Positions 1 to 8,167 of a DNA stretch of 64,000 nucleotides are shown here, piece by piece (within the stretch, counting starts at the first letter, position 1; each line of letters opens with the position of its first letter). Location: assembly GCF_009765165.1 (NCBI RefSeq), contig NZ_VLNU01000001.1, positions 3,667,399 through 3,731,398 of the forward strand, in the 5' to 3' direction. The translations under genes and the position numbers were made by a program. The DNA comes from Lysobacter panacisoli. GTDB lineage: Bacteria > Pseudomonadota > Gammaproteobacteria > Xanthomonadales > Xanthomonadaceae. The notes under the pieces were generated by a model. It saw only the letters and a program-made list of their open reading frames with translations, was not told where the DNA came from and did no database searches.

Positions 1-76
1 GGAATCGGTAGACGCAGCGGACTCAAAATCCGCCGCCCTTAAAAGCGTGTGGGTTCGAGTCCCACTTCCGGCACCA
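1..76 (+). tRNA. tRNA-Leu (CAA anticodon), 5' end outside the window
   Basis: The visible part holds the D-arm end, an anticodon stem GCGGA/TCCGC around the loop CTCAAAA (anticodon CAA, leucine), a long variable arm as expected of class II tRNA, the T-arm with GGTTCGAGTCC, and an encoded CCA at 74-76. The first bases of the acceptor stem lie left of the window. The 3' end from position 54 is the attachment site of the island that follows. Confidence 0.93.
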
Positions 77-77
77 G
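54..77 (+). other. attL: 3' end of tRNA-Leu used as island attachment site
   Basis: The last 24 bases, covering the T-arm, acceptor strand and CCA of the tRNA, recur at 14431-14453 with one substitution and one missing G. An integrase gene starts about 230 bases downstream. This is the usual layout of an element that integrates into a tRNA 3' end and restores the tRNA on insertion. Confidence 0.85.
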
Positions 78-119
78 CGTAGGATTTCAGGAAGTCCAGA
101 GAAGTCCGAGAAAGGCATC

Positions 120-145
120 AAAACCCCGCGGAAGCGGGGTTTTTT
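120..145 (+). terminator. Rho-independent terminator after tRNA-Leu
   Basis: The 8-bp stem AACCCCGC/GCGGGGTT with loop GGAA runs into a T tract ending in TTTTTT. It lies inside the island, so it replaces the ancestral tRNA terminator, which is probably the hairpin now at 14464. Confidence 0.8.
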
Positions 146-191
146 GTTGCTGTAACGTCCAGGGTCGTCCGCTAGAATCCAGATCACGGAA

Positions 192-279
192 GGGGCAAAT
201 ACTGGGGCAAACGGGGCAACCATTGGTGTTGTGCCCAATTTGGGGGCAAGCAACTTGCCCCCTCGCTACAGCTTGCCCC
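192..279. promoter_or_regulatory. Cluster of GGGGCAA heptamers: candidate integrase arm sites
   Basis: GGGGCAA occurs at 192-198, 204-210, 213-219 and 243-249, and its complement TTGCCCC at 255-261 and 273-279. All lie between the attachment site and the integrase start. Two more copies lie next to attR (14358-14364 and 14370-14376). Short repeated heptamers flanking core sites are typical arm-type binding sites of tyrosine integrases. Binding is inferred. Confidence 0.55.
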
Positions 280-304
280 CTGGCATTGAACTGAAGGGGC
301 GGCA

Positions 305-1528
305 ATGGCGGGCAGAACGGCAAAGCTGACGGCGCTAGCAATCAAACACGCGAAGCCTGGAAAGCTGTTTGACGGCGGCGGCCTCTACGTGGAGACCAAG
401 GAGACCAAGACCGGACTGTCCCGTCGCTGGTATCTGAAGTACACCCGCCCCGATGGCCGGGAAAACCGCCTCTCATTTGGCCCTTGGCCGGAGGTGGGCA
501 TCCCCGAAGCCCGAGAACAGACTGAGAACGCACGCGCGCTGCTTCGCAGAGGCGTAGACCCCGCGGCAGCCAACTCCGATAGGCGAGAAGCAGCCAAGCG
601 TGAGGCCGGATCGCCCTTTCCGAATGTGGCCGCCGCGTGGCTGGAATGGATGCGGCCGAGCTGGGCAGTTGAAACACATCGCAAAGCGGCCTACGTGGTT
701 GCTGCCTACTTGGGCCCTGCCCTATGCCGCCAATCGATTACCACCCTGACCACAAAACAGGCCGCAGACGCACTGATGTGCATTCCGCCATCGCTGGCGG
801 CCAAGGCGCGCGGTTACCTGGTGAACATCGTCCGCTATGCCATCCGGGAGGGCCTGCGCGATGAAGGACGCTTGTTGGATTTGAATGGTGCGTTGCCCAA
901 GACAGTGAAGGGGCATATCCCCGCTGCTGTTGATCTGGCCGACGTGCGCAAGGTGGCGACCGCGGTTGAGAGCTACCCGATTCCTGTCACTCGCGGAGCA
1001 TTGAGGTTGGCGATGCTAACCGCCCAGCGCCCCGGCAACGTGGTGACCATGGAATGGAGTGAAGTTGACCTCGATTCCGCGGAATGGTCGATCCCAGCGG
1101 AAAAGATGAAAACGCGGCACGCACATATCGTCCCGCTGTCATCGCAGGCGCTGGAAACCCTGCGCGGAATGCTCGCCTACACCGAAGGCGCACGCTACGT
1201 ATTCCCGCCACTGGCGAGGCAAACCACCCCGCACCTGCACCGCGACGCGCTCAGTTCTGCCCTGCGCCGGATGGGCTTTCAGGGCAAGCACGCCACACAT
1301 GGCTTCCGGGGCATGTTTCGTACCGTGGCACGAGAACGCCTGAACATTCCATCGGATGTATTGGAAGCACAGCTAGCGCATGCCAAGAAGGATGAGATCC
1401 AGAAGGCCTACGATCGCACTGCATTTGTGGGTGAGCGAAAGGATGCAGTGCAGCGATGGGCGGACTATCTCGACGATCTGCGAGCTGGCTCTGCGAACGT
1501 CGTAATCATGAAACGTCGAAGCGCATAG
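305..1528 (+). CDS. Tyrosine recombinase (island integrase)
   Basis: This 407-residue phage/island integrase has an N-terminal DUF4102-like arm-binding region (about 1-90; GGLYVE near 25-30), a core-binding domain (about 105-205) and a C-terminal catalytic domain. The catalytic residues are visible: R242 (AQRPGN), H332-x-x-R335 (HGFR), H359 (QLAH) and nucleophile Y369 (KAYDR). It would catalyse integration and excision at the neighbouring tRNA-Leu. The ATG is preceded by GAAGGGG. The length and position beside a tRNA match P4-type integrases, and the frame looks intact. Confidence 0.97.
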   Translation: MAGRTAKLTALAIKHAKPGKLFDGGGLYVETKETKTGLSRRWYLKYTRPDGRENRLSFGPWPEVGIPEAREQTENARALLRRGVDPAAANSDRREAAKREAGSPFPNVAAAWLEWMRPSWAVETHRKAAYVVAAYLGPALCRQSITTLTTKQAADALMCIPPSLAAKARGYLVNIVRYAIREGLRDEGRLLDLNGALPKTVKGHIPAAVDLADVRKVATAVESYPIPVTRGALRLAMLTAQRPGNVVTMEWSEVDLDSAEWSIPAEKMKTRHAHIVPLSSQALETLRGMLAYTEGARYVFPPLARQTTPHLHRDALSSALRRMGFQGKHATHGFRGMFRTVARERLNIPSDVLEAQLAHAKKDEIQKAYDRTAFVGERKDAVQRWADYLDDLRAGSANVVIMKRRSA

Positions 1529-1531
1529 TCA

Positions 1532-2119
1532 ATGAACAAGAAGAACGTGAGCCAGGATCTTGTCGAAGGCTTCCGCCGGGAGTTGGTCGCCAAAGCGCAA
1601 GAATTGGAGATGACCAAGAGCTCGCTGGACCATCCCGCATTCGATAAGCCCGAGAACAATGCGCTGGCCGATCTTGAGCATGCATGGCGCGCCATTGCCA
1701 GTGGCGCGGGCGCCCCCATGCTGCCGTTCTTTGCGGAGGTCCGGAATTGGCATCCCGACAACTACGGAGAGCCTTTAGGCGCGTTGACTCTCTACGTTAA
1801 CCAAGGCCATTACCCGCCACCGGAACTGCTGCTTGCAGTTGCACACATGTATCAGGCCTACATGGATGGTGAAGGCAAGCTAACCATGGAAGAGTGCTTC
1901 TTCGGCAATGAAAAAACCAAGGCCGGGAACCATGCGGCGCGCCAAGCCAAGCATCTCCAGGAACTTCTTTGGACCGTTGAGGTTGCAGTGCACGGCGGGG
2001 ACGCCGATAAAGATGCAGAGGTCGCAGAGATGATCGTCGCACGCGATAAGCTACACATGGGAGCTGAATCCGTCCTGCGAGCCGTACGCAATCATTCGAA
2101 GAAGGTCAAGGAAGAATAG
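1532..2119 (+). CDS. Hypothetical protein of island (195 aa)
   Basis: This acidic, largely helical, soluble protein of 195 residues starts 3 bases after the integrase stop, so the two are probably co-transcribed. No signal peptide, membrane segment or catalytic motif is visible. The N-terminal half has a long charged helix and the C-terminus is lysine-rich (HSKKVKEE). I do not recognise the family. Its position suggests an accessory mobility or regulatory role, which is only inference. Confidence 0.7.
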   Translation: MNKKNVSQDLVEGFRRELVAKAQELEMTKSSLDHPAFDKPENNALADLEHAWRAIASGAGAPMLPFFAEVRNWHPDNYGEPLGALTLYVNQGHYPPPELLLAVAHMYQAYMDGEGKLTMEECFFGNEKTKAGNHAARQAKHLQELLWTVEVAVHGGDADKDAEVAEMIVARDKLHMGAESVLRAVRNHSKKVKEE

Positions 2120-2210
2120 GTGGGGGGATTCTTCCTAGCTTAGGCGGGCGTTGTGTTGAGAATTCATTGTCCTAAGCCGCCCATCCCGGTGCGGTTATGG
2201 ACGAAGAACC

Positions 2211-2450
2211 TTGAATCAGACACACCCGCTCCCCCTGCCCGAAACGGGCTACTTGCGCCTTCATCAGATCATCGGCCGGCCGGCCCACAAGGATCGGCCC
2301 GCGACCCCGGCAATCATCCCCGTTAGCAAATCCACTTGGTGGGCGGGCGTTCGTACGGGCCGCTACCCCAAGCCGGTAAAGATTGGCGAACGCGCAACCG
2401 CCTGGCGCGCTGAGGCAGTCCGCGCGCTTATCTTGGAGGCATCCGTATGA
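2211..2450 (+). CDS. AlpA-family helix-turn-helix regulator
   Basis: This 79-residue DNA-binding protein resembles the AlpA/excisionase group of prophages and P4-like islands. YLRLHQIIG and the segment VSKSTWWAGVRTGRYPKPVKIG fit the AlpA pattern (a helix, then S-x-x-T-x-W/Y, then G-x-[FY]-P-x-P-x-K-[IL]), followed by AWR near the end. Such proteins activate integrase or excision functions. The start is TTG; the nearby ATG at 2197 is closed after five codons. It overlaps the next gene by ATGA, which starts a translationally coupled run of four genes. Confidence 0.8.
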   Translation: MNQTHPLPLPETGYLRLHQIIGRPAHKDRPATPAIIPVSKSTWWAGVRTGRYPKPVKIGERATAWRAEAVRALILEASV

Positions 2451-2848
2451 GGCCGACGGAGCTCCTGAAATCGCGAATCCTGGAGCCTAGCCAGGGCACG
2501 ATGGAGCAAGGAACACTGACGCCTCGCAGCAACGTTGCGCGCGGGCGGCCCAGGTTGGAACGGGCGCAACTGCCCCCCAACTGGCACTACATGCTGCCGG
2601 AGTCCAAGGGCTATTTTGGCCCTCGCGTCGTCGACCTGGGCAAGCCGAATAACGTTGGCTGGGCCCAAGGGAAGTGTCCTTTCCATGAAGATCCGGCGGC
2701 TGCGTTCCGCGTGAACGTCAAGTCGGATCAACCGCTGTGGCATTGCTTCGGCGGCTGCGGTGGGGGAACGATGGTCGACTTCCATAGGCGCCTGTACGGG
2801 CTGACCTTCGAGGAAGCGGTAGCCGAACTGTTGCAGGGGGTCGCATGA
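2447..2848 (+). CDS. CHC2-type zinc-finger protein, primase-like
   Basis: This 133-residue protein carries a zinc-binding motif like that of DNA primase N-domains: CPFHED, then about 20 residues on LWHCFGGCGGG, followed by DFHRRLYGLTFEEAVAELL, the classic tail of CHC2 domains. No TOPRIM or polymerase domain follows, so this is the DNA-binding part only. It overlaps both neighbours by 4 bases (ATGA). It probably helps the adjacent RepA-like ATPase in island replication. Confidence 0.8.
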   Translation: MRPTELLKSRILEPSQGTMEQGTLTPRSNVARGRPRLERAQLPPNWHYMLPESKGYFGPRVVDLGKPNNVGWAQGKCPFHEDPAAAFRVNVKSDQPLWHCFGGCGGGTMVDFHRRLYGLTFEEAVAELLQGVA

Positions 2849-3327
2849 ACGCCTCCCTCCACGCCACTGATGCCACCGCCGCCCCCTTGCTGCAAAGGCT
2901 TGAAGGCGTCCAAAAGTCCGGTACTGGCTGGCGTGCCCGTTGTCCCGCCTGCGGTGGAGCATCTCGTAAGGTCAGCGTCTGCCAGGCGGACGGCCGCGTG
3001 TTGGTGCATTGCTTTGGGTGTAACGACGCAAATGCCGTGCTGGCAGCAGTTGGCCTGAACTGGGCGAACCTCCAGCCGCCGCGCCATTGGCCTCAGACCC
3101 AGGAAGAGCGCCGCCGCGCACGGCGTTCAATCTGCGAGGCTGGTTGGTCGACCGCCCTGTCAACGTTGGCGTTGGAAGCCGCTGTGGTGCTGATTGCGGC
3201 CCGGCAACTTTCTCACTGGCAGCCGCTGAACGAAGCAGACGACACGCGCCTGTCCCAGGCGGTTGAGCGCATCGATAGCGCGGCCGCTGCATTGACGGAG
3301 CCCCGCTTCTGGAGGCCGGCTGCATGA
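2845..3327 (+). CDS. Second zinc-finger protein of the replication module
   Basis: This 160-residue protein has an N-terminal zinc ribbon (CPAC near residues 33-36, then VHCFGCND near 55-62) related to CHC2/primase fingers, and a helical C-terminal half of unknown role. It follows another CHC2 protein with a 4-base overlap and overlaps the RepA-like gene by 4 bases. Two separate finger proteins instead of one primase is unusual. It probably acts in replication initiation, inferred from context. Confidence 0.72.
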   Translation: MNASLHATDATAAPLLQRLEGVQKSGTGWRARCPACGGASRKVSVCQADGRVLVHCFGCNDANAVLAAVGLNWANLQPPRHWPQTQEERRRARRSICEAGWSTALSTLALEAAVVLIAARQLSHWQPLNEADDTRLSQAVERIDSAAAALTEPRFWRPAA

Positions 3328-4502
3328 CCGCGCTTACCCTGGAACAACGGGCCTGGCAGCATTTGGATCCCTCAACGGACGATGACTTGCCGCGTGCAGA
3401 ATTGCTGCGGGGCGACGCCGTCACGCCCGAATCCGTCGACTGGCTTTGGGAGGGGTGGCTGGCCGCTGGCAAGCTGCACATCCTCGGCGGGCAGCCGGGT
3501 ACGGGAAAGACAACCATTGCCCTGGCGCTCGCAGCCTCCATCACGACCGGTGGGGGATGGCCGGACGGAAAGCGGGCCGAGCTCGGAACTGTTGTTGTTT
3601 GGTCGGGCGAAGATGACCCGGCAGACACGCTGGCCCCGCGCCTGCGGGCCGCGGGGACGGACATGCAGCGCGTCCATTTTGTGCAAGGGGTACGGGAAGG
3701 TCTTGACCACCGCCCGTTCAACCCATCGCAAGACGTTGGCGCTCTTCGGACGGCCCTCGCCGAGTTGTCCGACGTACGTCTGCTTATTGTTGACCCTATC
3801 GTGTCTGCGGTGTCGGGCGACTCACACAAGAATGCCGAGGTGCGTCGCGGGCTTCAGCCCCTCGTTGATCTTGCGAGGGAGCATCGCTGCGCACTGCTTG
3901 GAATCACGCACTTCACCAAGGGCACGTCAGGGCGTGAGCCGGTCGAGCGCATTACCGGATCACTGGCCTTCGGCGCGTTGGCGCGCCTCGTCCTCGTTAC
4001 CGCCAAGGGGGAGGCCGGCAATGGAGAACCGGCAAGGCGCTTTCTTGCCCGCGCCAAGTCGAACATTGGCCCGGACGGCGGCGGCTTCATCTACGACCTG
4101 AGCCAGGGGGAGCTGCCCGACTTCCCCGGCGTCATGGCGTCCTCGGTGCTCTGGGGCTCCGCCTTGGAGGGGTCGGCCCGCGAACTGCTCGCCGGTGCCG
4201 AGCAACAGGAGGACGACCCGACGGGCGACGCCGCCGGCTTCCTGCACGAGTTGTTGCGCTACGGGCCGCGCCCGGCCAAGGGAATCTTCGCCGAGGCCGG
4301 AAGCGCGGGGTTCTCGAAAGATGTCATGCACCGTGCGAAACGGAAAATTGGTGCTGTGGCATTGAAGCAAGGCATGGAAGGCGGCTGGGCTTGGCGCCTG
4401 CCCACAAGCGAAGGTAGCGAAGGTGGCACACAGAATCGCTCACGTTCTTCGCGACCTTCTGGAACTGGATTGCTGCCTTCGATGGATGATGGTCCCTTCT
4501 AG
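3324..4502 (+). CDS. RepA-like AAA ATPase (AAA_25), island replication
   Basis: This 392-residue ATPase has a Walker A GGQPGTGKTT (residues 55-64) and a Walker B-like LLIVDPIVS near 155. GITHFTK near 195 and GSLAFGALARLV resemble the sensor regions of RepA/RecA-fold hexameric helicases (AAA_25). The C-terminal 90 residues look like a winged-helix tail. It is the last gene of the overlapping run from 2211. It probably unwinds or remodels DNA for replication of the excised island. No origin repeats were recognised nearby. Confidence 0.85.
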   Translation: MTALTLEQRAWQHLDPSTDDDLPRAELLRGDAVTPESVDWLWEGWLAAGKLHILGGQPGTGKTTIALALAASITTGGGWPDGKRAELGTVVVWSGEDDPADTLAPRLRAAGTDMQRVHFVQGVREGLDHRPFNPSQDVGALRTALAELSDVRLLIVDPIVSAVSGDSHKNAEVRRGLQPLVDLAREHRCALLGITHFTKGTSGREPVERITGSLAFGALARLVLVTAKGEAGNGEPARRFLARAKSNIGPDGGGFIYDLSQGELPDFPGVMASSVLWGSALEGSARELLAGAEQQEDDPTGDAAGFLHELLRYGPRPAKGIFAEAGSAGFSKDVMHRAKRKIGAVALKQGMEGGWAWRLPTSEGSEGGTQNRSRSSRPSGTGLLPSMDDGPF

Positions 4503-4827
4503 ATCGACCGTGTGCAGCCGGGTTCGGATCGGACGTGACCCGCCGTGAAGCGGCGGGTCCTTCCGTGAGCCCGGCCCATGCGGCGTCCCCGACACCGCCA
4601 TGATTGCAGTGTGCGTGGAGTTGAAAATCAGACTTTATGTTTCTGTACCAGCAAGTACAGCAAACAGAAGCGCAGATTGTCACGAGCAGCGCGACTCGGC
4701 CTCCCCTGGCCTTGGCCTGCTAGGGCTTGATAGGGTGTATCGAGACGGTGGTGGACGATTGGGCCGACCACATGGGCTTCGAAGCCGGCTGCTAGCGAAG
4801 ACGGCCCGCCTTACCGGGAGACAAGGC
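4503..4827. other. Non-coding stretch between replication and defence cargo
   Basis: No convincing gene was seen in these 325 bases. They hold a perfect 9-bp stem (GACCCGCCG at 4537-4545, its complement at 4551-4559) with no clear T tract, a possible terminator for the replication run. The remainder probably holds the promoter of the MazG gene. Confidence 0.5.
4537..4559 (+). terminator. Hairpin after RepA-like gene, possible terminator
   Basis: A perfect 9-bp stem with 5-base loop TGAAG lies 34 bases after the stop. It lacks a good T tract, so it could be a weak or Rho-assisted terminator or simply mRNA end protection. Confidence 0.4.
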
Positions 4828-5172
4828 TTGGACCTCGCCAATATTCAACGTCGCATCCGCGAATTTAGGGATGCACGGGACTGGATGCAATTCCACAATC
4901 CCAAAAACCTAGCGATCTCCATCGTTCTTGAAGCGACGGAACTTTTAGAACACTTCCAATGGAAGTCGCCTGACGAAAGTGAGGCGCACGCCAAAGCAGC
5001 TCGTGACGATATCGCGGACGAAATCGCGGATGTCAGCGTCTACCTCATCGAACTAGCCGACAACCTCGGAATCGACCTTGAGCAGGCGATACTGAGAAAA
5101 CTCGACAAGAATGCCGCCAAGTACCCGGCCGAAAAGTCGAAAGGGAATGCCAAGAAATACACGGAGCTGTGA
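4828..5172 (+). CDS. MazG-like nucleotide pyrophosphohydrolase
   Basis: This 114-residue single-domain all-alpha NTP pyrophosphohydrolase has its metal ligands in order: E35-x-x-E38 (LEATELLEH) and E65-x-x-D68 (DEIADVSVYL). It hydrolyses (d)NTPs to NMP and pyrophosphate. I chose the TTG at 4828 because GGGAG lies 7 bases upstream and homology begins there; the frame is open further upstream (to 4600) but the added residues look non-coding. It overlaps the HNH gene by 4 bases (GTGA). Standalone MazG enzymes recur in defence islands, where they may alter nucleotide or alarmone pools. Confidence 0.88.
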   Translation: MDLANIQRRIREFRDARDWMQFHNPKNLAISIVLEATELLEHFQWKSPDESEAHAKAARDDIADEIADVSVYLIELADNLGIDLEQAILRKLDKNAAKYPAEKSKGNAKKYTEL

Positions 5173-6158
5173 CCAATATGCAACTTGTACTCCAACCGTG
5201 CGGTGACTCGGACGCCATCGAGCACTACGTCGATACGATAAAGAACCCGGTCCCTCTCGAACGAATTCTTCCATTCCTGCCCCCCTCAGAGCATGAGCGC
5301 TTGCGGGCGACGTTTGGAGAAGCTGTAGCGGTGTGGGGCGTGACTCCTGGAAAGACGGGGGGCAACGCGAAGAAGTGGTCCAGGATGCAACTGGGCGACA
5401 TGGCAATGCTTTACCGGGATAAGCGTTTCTTCTTCAAGGGGGAAGTCGCCTACAAGGTGCATTCACCCGCATTAGCGCGGGAGCTTTGGCAGGAGCGCGC
5501 CGATGGCGCCACCTGGGAGTACGTATTCTTTCTCAATGACCTTGAGTCGGTGGACATAGATGTAGCGCGCTTCAATGCAGCCGCGGGATACAAAGACAAC
5601 AACATTATTCAAGGCTTCAATGTGCTACTGCCAGACCACAGCGCTGCGGTCATGGAAGCCCTGAATATTGATCCGAGCGTTGGAGGGATCCTGCTCTCTG
5701 ATGACGAGATCTCGGCCGCCAAGGACGCCTTGGGGCAACTTGACGGTGACCTTGACTTGCCGGCCACCACTCGCCGACGTGCTGAGCAGGCACTGCTGCG
5801 TCGAATTCGCCTAGGCGGCAAGAGGAGCGCACCTTGCGCAATCTGCGCCCGTGACCTTCCGGTAGATCTTTTGGTGATTGGTCACATTCGGAAGCGCCAT
5901 TCCTGCGATTCGACCCAGAAACGGGACGAGTCAAATGTCATGGCCGTCTGCACTTTAGGGTGCGACAGGCTATTTGAGAACGGGTACATCTACGTTGATC
6001 AAATGGGTGTCGTACGGGCGTCCGACGGCGTCAAGGGTGGCGGGGATGAACTCGGATCAGTCATCCAGGCCCTGGCAGGTAAGCAATGCCTCGCGTGGTC
6101 GTCTAAATCTGCGCCGTACTTCGAATGGCATCAAGAACACCCTCGTAGGTTCCTATAG
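5169..6158 (+). CDS. PUA/EVE-like plus HNH nuclease, candidate type IV restriction enzyme
   Basis: This 329-residue protein has two parts. Residues about 55-150 (MLYRDKRFFFKGEVAYK, WEYVFFLNDL) have the feel of a PUA-like/EVE domain, a fold that reads modified bases. The C-terminal part has a zinc-supported HNH pattern: CAIC near 223, GHIRKRHSC near 239, then SNVMAVCTLGCDRLFENGYI near 258-277. Fusions of EVE and HNH domains are known modification-dependent nucleases. The GTG start overlaps the MazG stop. The domain assignment at the N-terminus is a judgement by eye. Confidence 0.65.
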   Translation: MTNMQLVLQPCGDSDAIEHYVDTIKNPVPLERILPFLPPSEHERLRATFGEAVAVWGVTPGKTGGNAKKWSRMQLGDMAMLYRDKRFFFKGEVAYKVHSPALARELWQERADGATWEYVFFLNDLESVDIDVARFNAAAGYKDNNIIQGFNVLLPDHSAAVMEALNIDPSVGGILLSDDEISAAKDALGQLDGDLDLPATTRRRAEQALLRRIRLGGKRSAPCAICARDLPVDLLVIGHIRKRHSCDSTQKRDESNVMAVCTLGCDRLFENGYIYVDQMGVVRASDGVKGGGDELGSVIQALAGKQCLAWSSKSAPYFEWHQEHPRRFL

Positions 6159-6273
6159 ATCGGCACCTAACGGGAGCCGAAACACGGCTAGCACGCTGGC
6201 GGCCCCACGCGATCTCCACCGGAAGCACGCGAGCATCCTCAGCAGCGCCACATACATCAAGAGCAGACTCCAG

Positions 6274-8055
6274 ATGAGCGATACGAAGGCAACCTCACTC
6301 AAAACGATCCTCAAAAAGGCCAAAAGTGGCGAGTACAAGCTGCCCGCGTTTCAGCGGAAGTGGAAGTGGACAACCCGTCAGGTGATGTCGCTTTATGAGT
6401 CGCTCCGGCTTGGCTATCCGATCGGTTCCTTTCTCTTCCTCACATCCGACGAGGGCCAGAAGCTCGGGCCGCGCGCCTTTCACGGCGCCGGGCAGATGGC
6501 TTCTGGTCACCCTGACAGCGAAAGCCTTGTCCTCGATGGACAGCAGCGGATCACAGCAGGAATTTCGATCTATTACGGCCTTCACGATGTCGATGGGAGC
6601 GAGTACTACATCGACTGCCGTCAGGTTGACACCTTGCTCAAGGAGCGAAAGGTGAATGTCGATGACGAGGATCAGGTCAAGAAGTTCTCTAAGGAACTAG
6701 ACCTAGAAGACAGTTATCTGGTCGCTAAGCCAAGGAAGCTAGACAGGAAGGCACATTTTTCGAAGTCTGGCCTTCTGTGGACTGCACTACTTACGGATGA
6801 GCGCGCCACTGAGCTCGACGAACTACTGGATTCTGCCGATAAACGAAGAAAGGACGTAGTTCGAAAGGTCGTTCGGGCCCATCTCAGACCAAACGCGAAC
6901 ATTCAGGTGCCTGTTATTGAGCTTGGAAAGGAATTTGACCTCGCAGCGATCAGCAAAGTTTTTTCAACCATCAACAGCTCGGGAAAACTGCTTACGCCAT
7001 TCGAGCTCGTTGTCGCCATTCTCTACCCGCATGATATTCGCTTGGAGGATGACGTCGAAGAGTTCAAATCCAAGTTTCGGTACTACGGAAACATGGATAA
7101 GAACGGAGAGATCCTCCTGCAGGTCATCGCCCTCCTCTCTGGAAAGTCTCCAAAGAAGGCTGATCTGCCAAAGACGATTGACCCTGTCATGTACAAGACT
7201 CACGCGGAAGCAGCCGCAACTCAGCTGAATTCTGCCGGCGAGTTTCTGAGCTCAAGCATGGGCGTTGGCCTGGACGTCACCGACAAGCTAATTCCTTACG
7301 ACGCGCTATTCGCGCCGCTTGCCATTGTCTATGACAGGCTCTCAAAGAAGGGCTTCAAGCATGCCGAGATGGGTGTCGCTAAGCAAAAACTGCGCAGGTG
7401 GTTCGTAGCGTCGGCAATCGATCAACGTTACCAAGAGGGTGTTCACAATAAGCAAGAGAACGACATCCACGAAATCGAAAGCTGGATCGACGGCGGCCCC
7501 GTCCCGAAGTGGATTGAGTCGACAGTTGCCACCCCCGCTGTGAAGCATGCCAGCCCAAGCGGCGCGATTGGCAAAGTATTCCTTTGCCTAATTAACTCAC
7601 AGCAACCAAAGGATCCGATACAAAACTCGGTGATCGGGTTCCGTGATGGCGCGTCTTCGTCCCAAGTACACCATGTTTTCCCCACGCGCTGGGCTCCGAA
7701 GGGCATTTCCGACTTCAAGAAAGACCTCATGGAAACCAACGTAGCGCTCAACACGATGTTCCTATCGACTGAGACGAACTCCGATTGGCTGAACTTCGAC
7801 CCCCTGACCCAGATCGGCCAAGCTGAGAAGGCACTTGGTGTCTCCGCCGCTACTTCAGCCTTCGGTAGCCAGATGATAGGTGTCTCTGCGCTTGAGTGCT
7901 TAAGGAAGCCAGGGAAGCTGATCGCCGATTACGACGCATTCCTAGAAGCTCGTTATCGCTCGTTCGTAGACAAGCTGCTTGAGTTCGATATCCAGAGTTC
8001 CTCAAAGCAGAGTGAACTTGTTGAACTCGACGAGCCATCCATAGTCGAGGATTGA
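6274..8055 (+). CDS. DUF262/GmrSD-like protein with C-terminal HNH motif
   Basis: This protein of about 593 residues has the DUF262 hallmarks near its N-terminus: LPAFQRKWKW, then LVLDGQQRIT near 92-101 (the DGQQR nucleotide-binding or hydrolysis motif), then FSTINSSGKLLTPFELV. The C-terminal region has VHHVFPTRW and ETNVALNTMFLS, matching the DUF1524 HNH nuclease arrangement. GmrS and GmrD are halves of a type IV restriction enzyme that cuts glucosylated hydroxymethyl-cytosine DNA, and the fused form is common. The ATG at 6274 was chosen; an upstream start would overlap the HNH gene. Confidence 0.85.
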   Translation: MSDTKATSLKTILKKAKSGEYKLPAFQRKWKWTTRQVMSLYESLRLGYPIGSFLFLTSDEGQKLGPRAFHGAGQMASGHPDSESLVLDGQQRITAGISIYYGLHDVDGSEYYIDCRQVDTLLKERKVNVDDEDQVKKFSKELDLEDSYLVAKPRKLDRKAHFSKSGLLWTALLTDERATELDELLDSADKRRKDVVRKVVRAHLRPNANIQVPVIELGKEFDLAAISKVFSTINSSGKLLTPFELVVAILYPHDIRLEDDVEEFKSKFRYYGNMDKNGEILLQVIALLSGKSPKKADLPKTIDPVMYKTHAEAAATQLNSAGEFLSSSMGVGLDVTDKLIPYDALFAPLAIVYDRLSKKGFKHAEMGVAKQKLRRWFVASAIDQRYQEGVHNKQENDIHEIESWIDGGPVPKWIESTVATPAVKHASPSGAIGKVFLCLINSQQPKDPIQNSVIGFRDGASSSQVHHVFPTRWAPKGISDFKKDLMETNVALNTMFLSTETNSDWLNFDPLTQIGQAEKALGVSAATSAFGSQMIGVSALECLRKPGKLIADYDAFLEARYRSFVDKLLEFDIQSSSKQSELVELDEPSIVED

Positions 8056-8167
8056 TGCGCGCCGATCGCCCCAGGACAATAAGCCTGAGAAAAACCCCAG
8101 AGATCAAGTTCGGATGACGAAGGACGCCTCCTTCATCGCCAACCCCAAATAACACGCCCTGTGAGAA

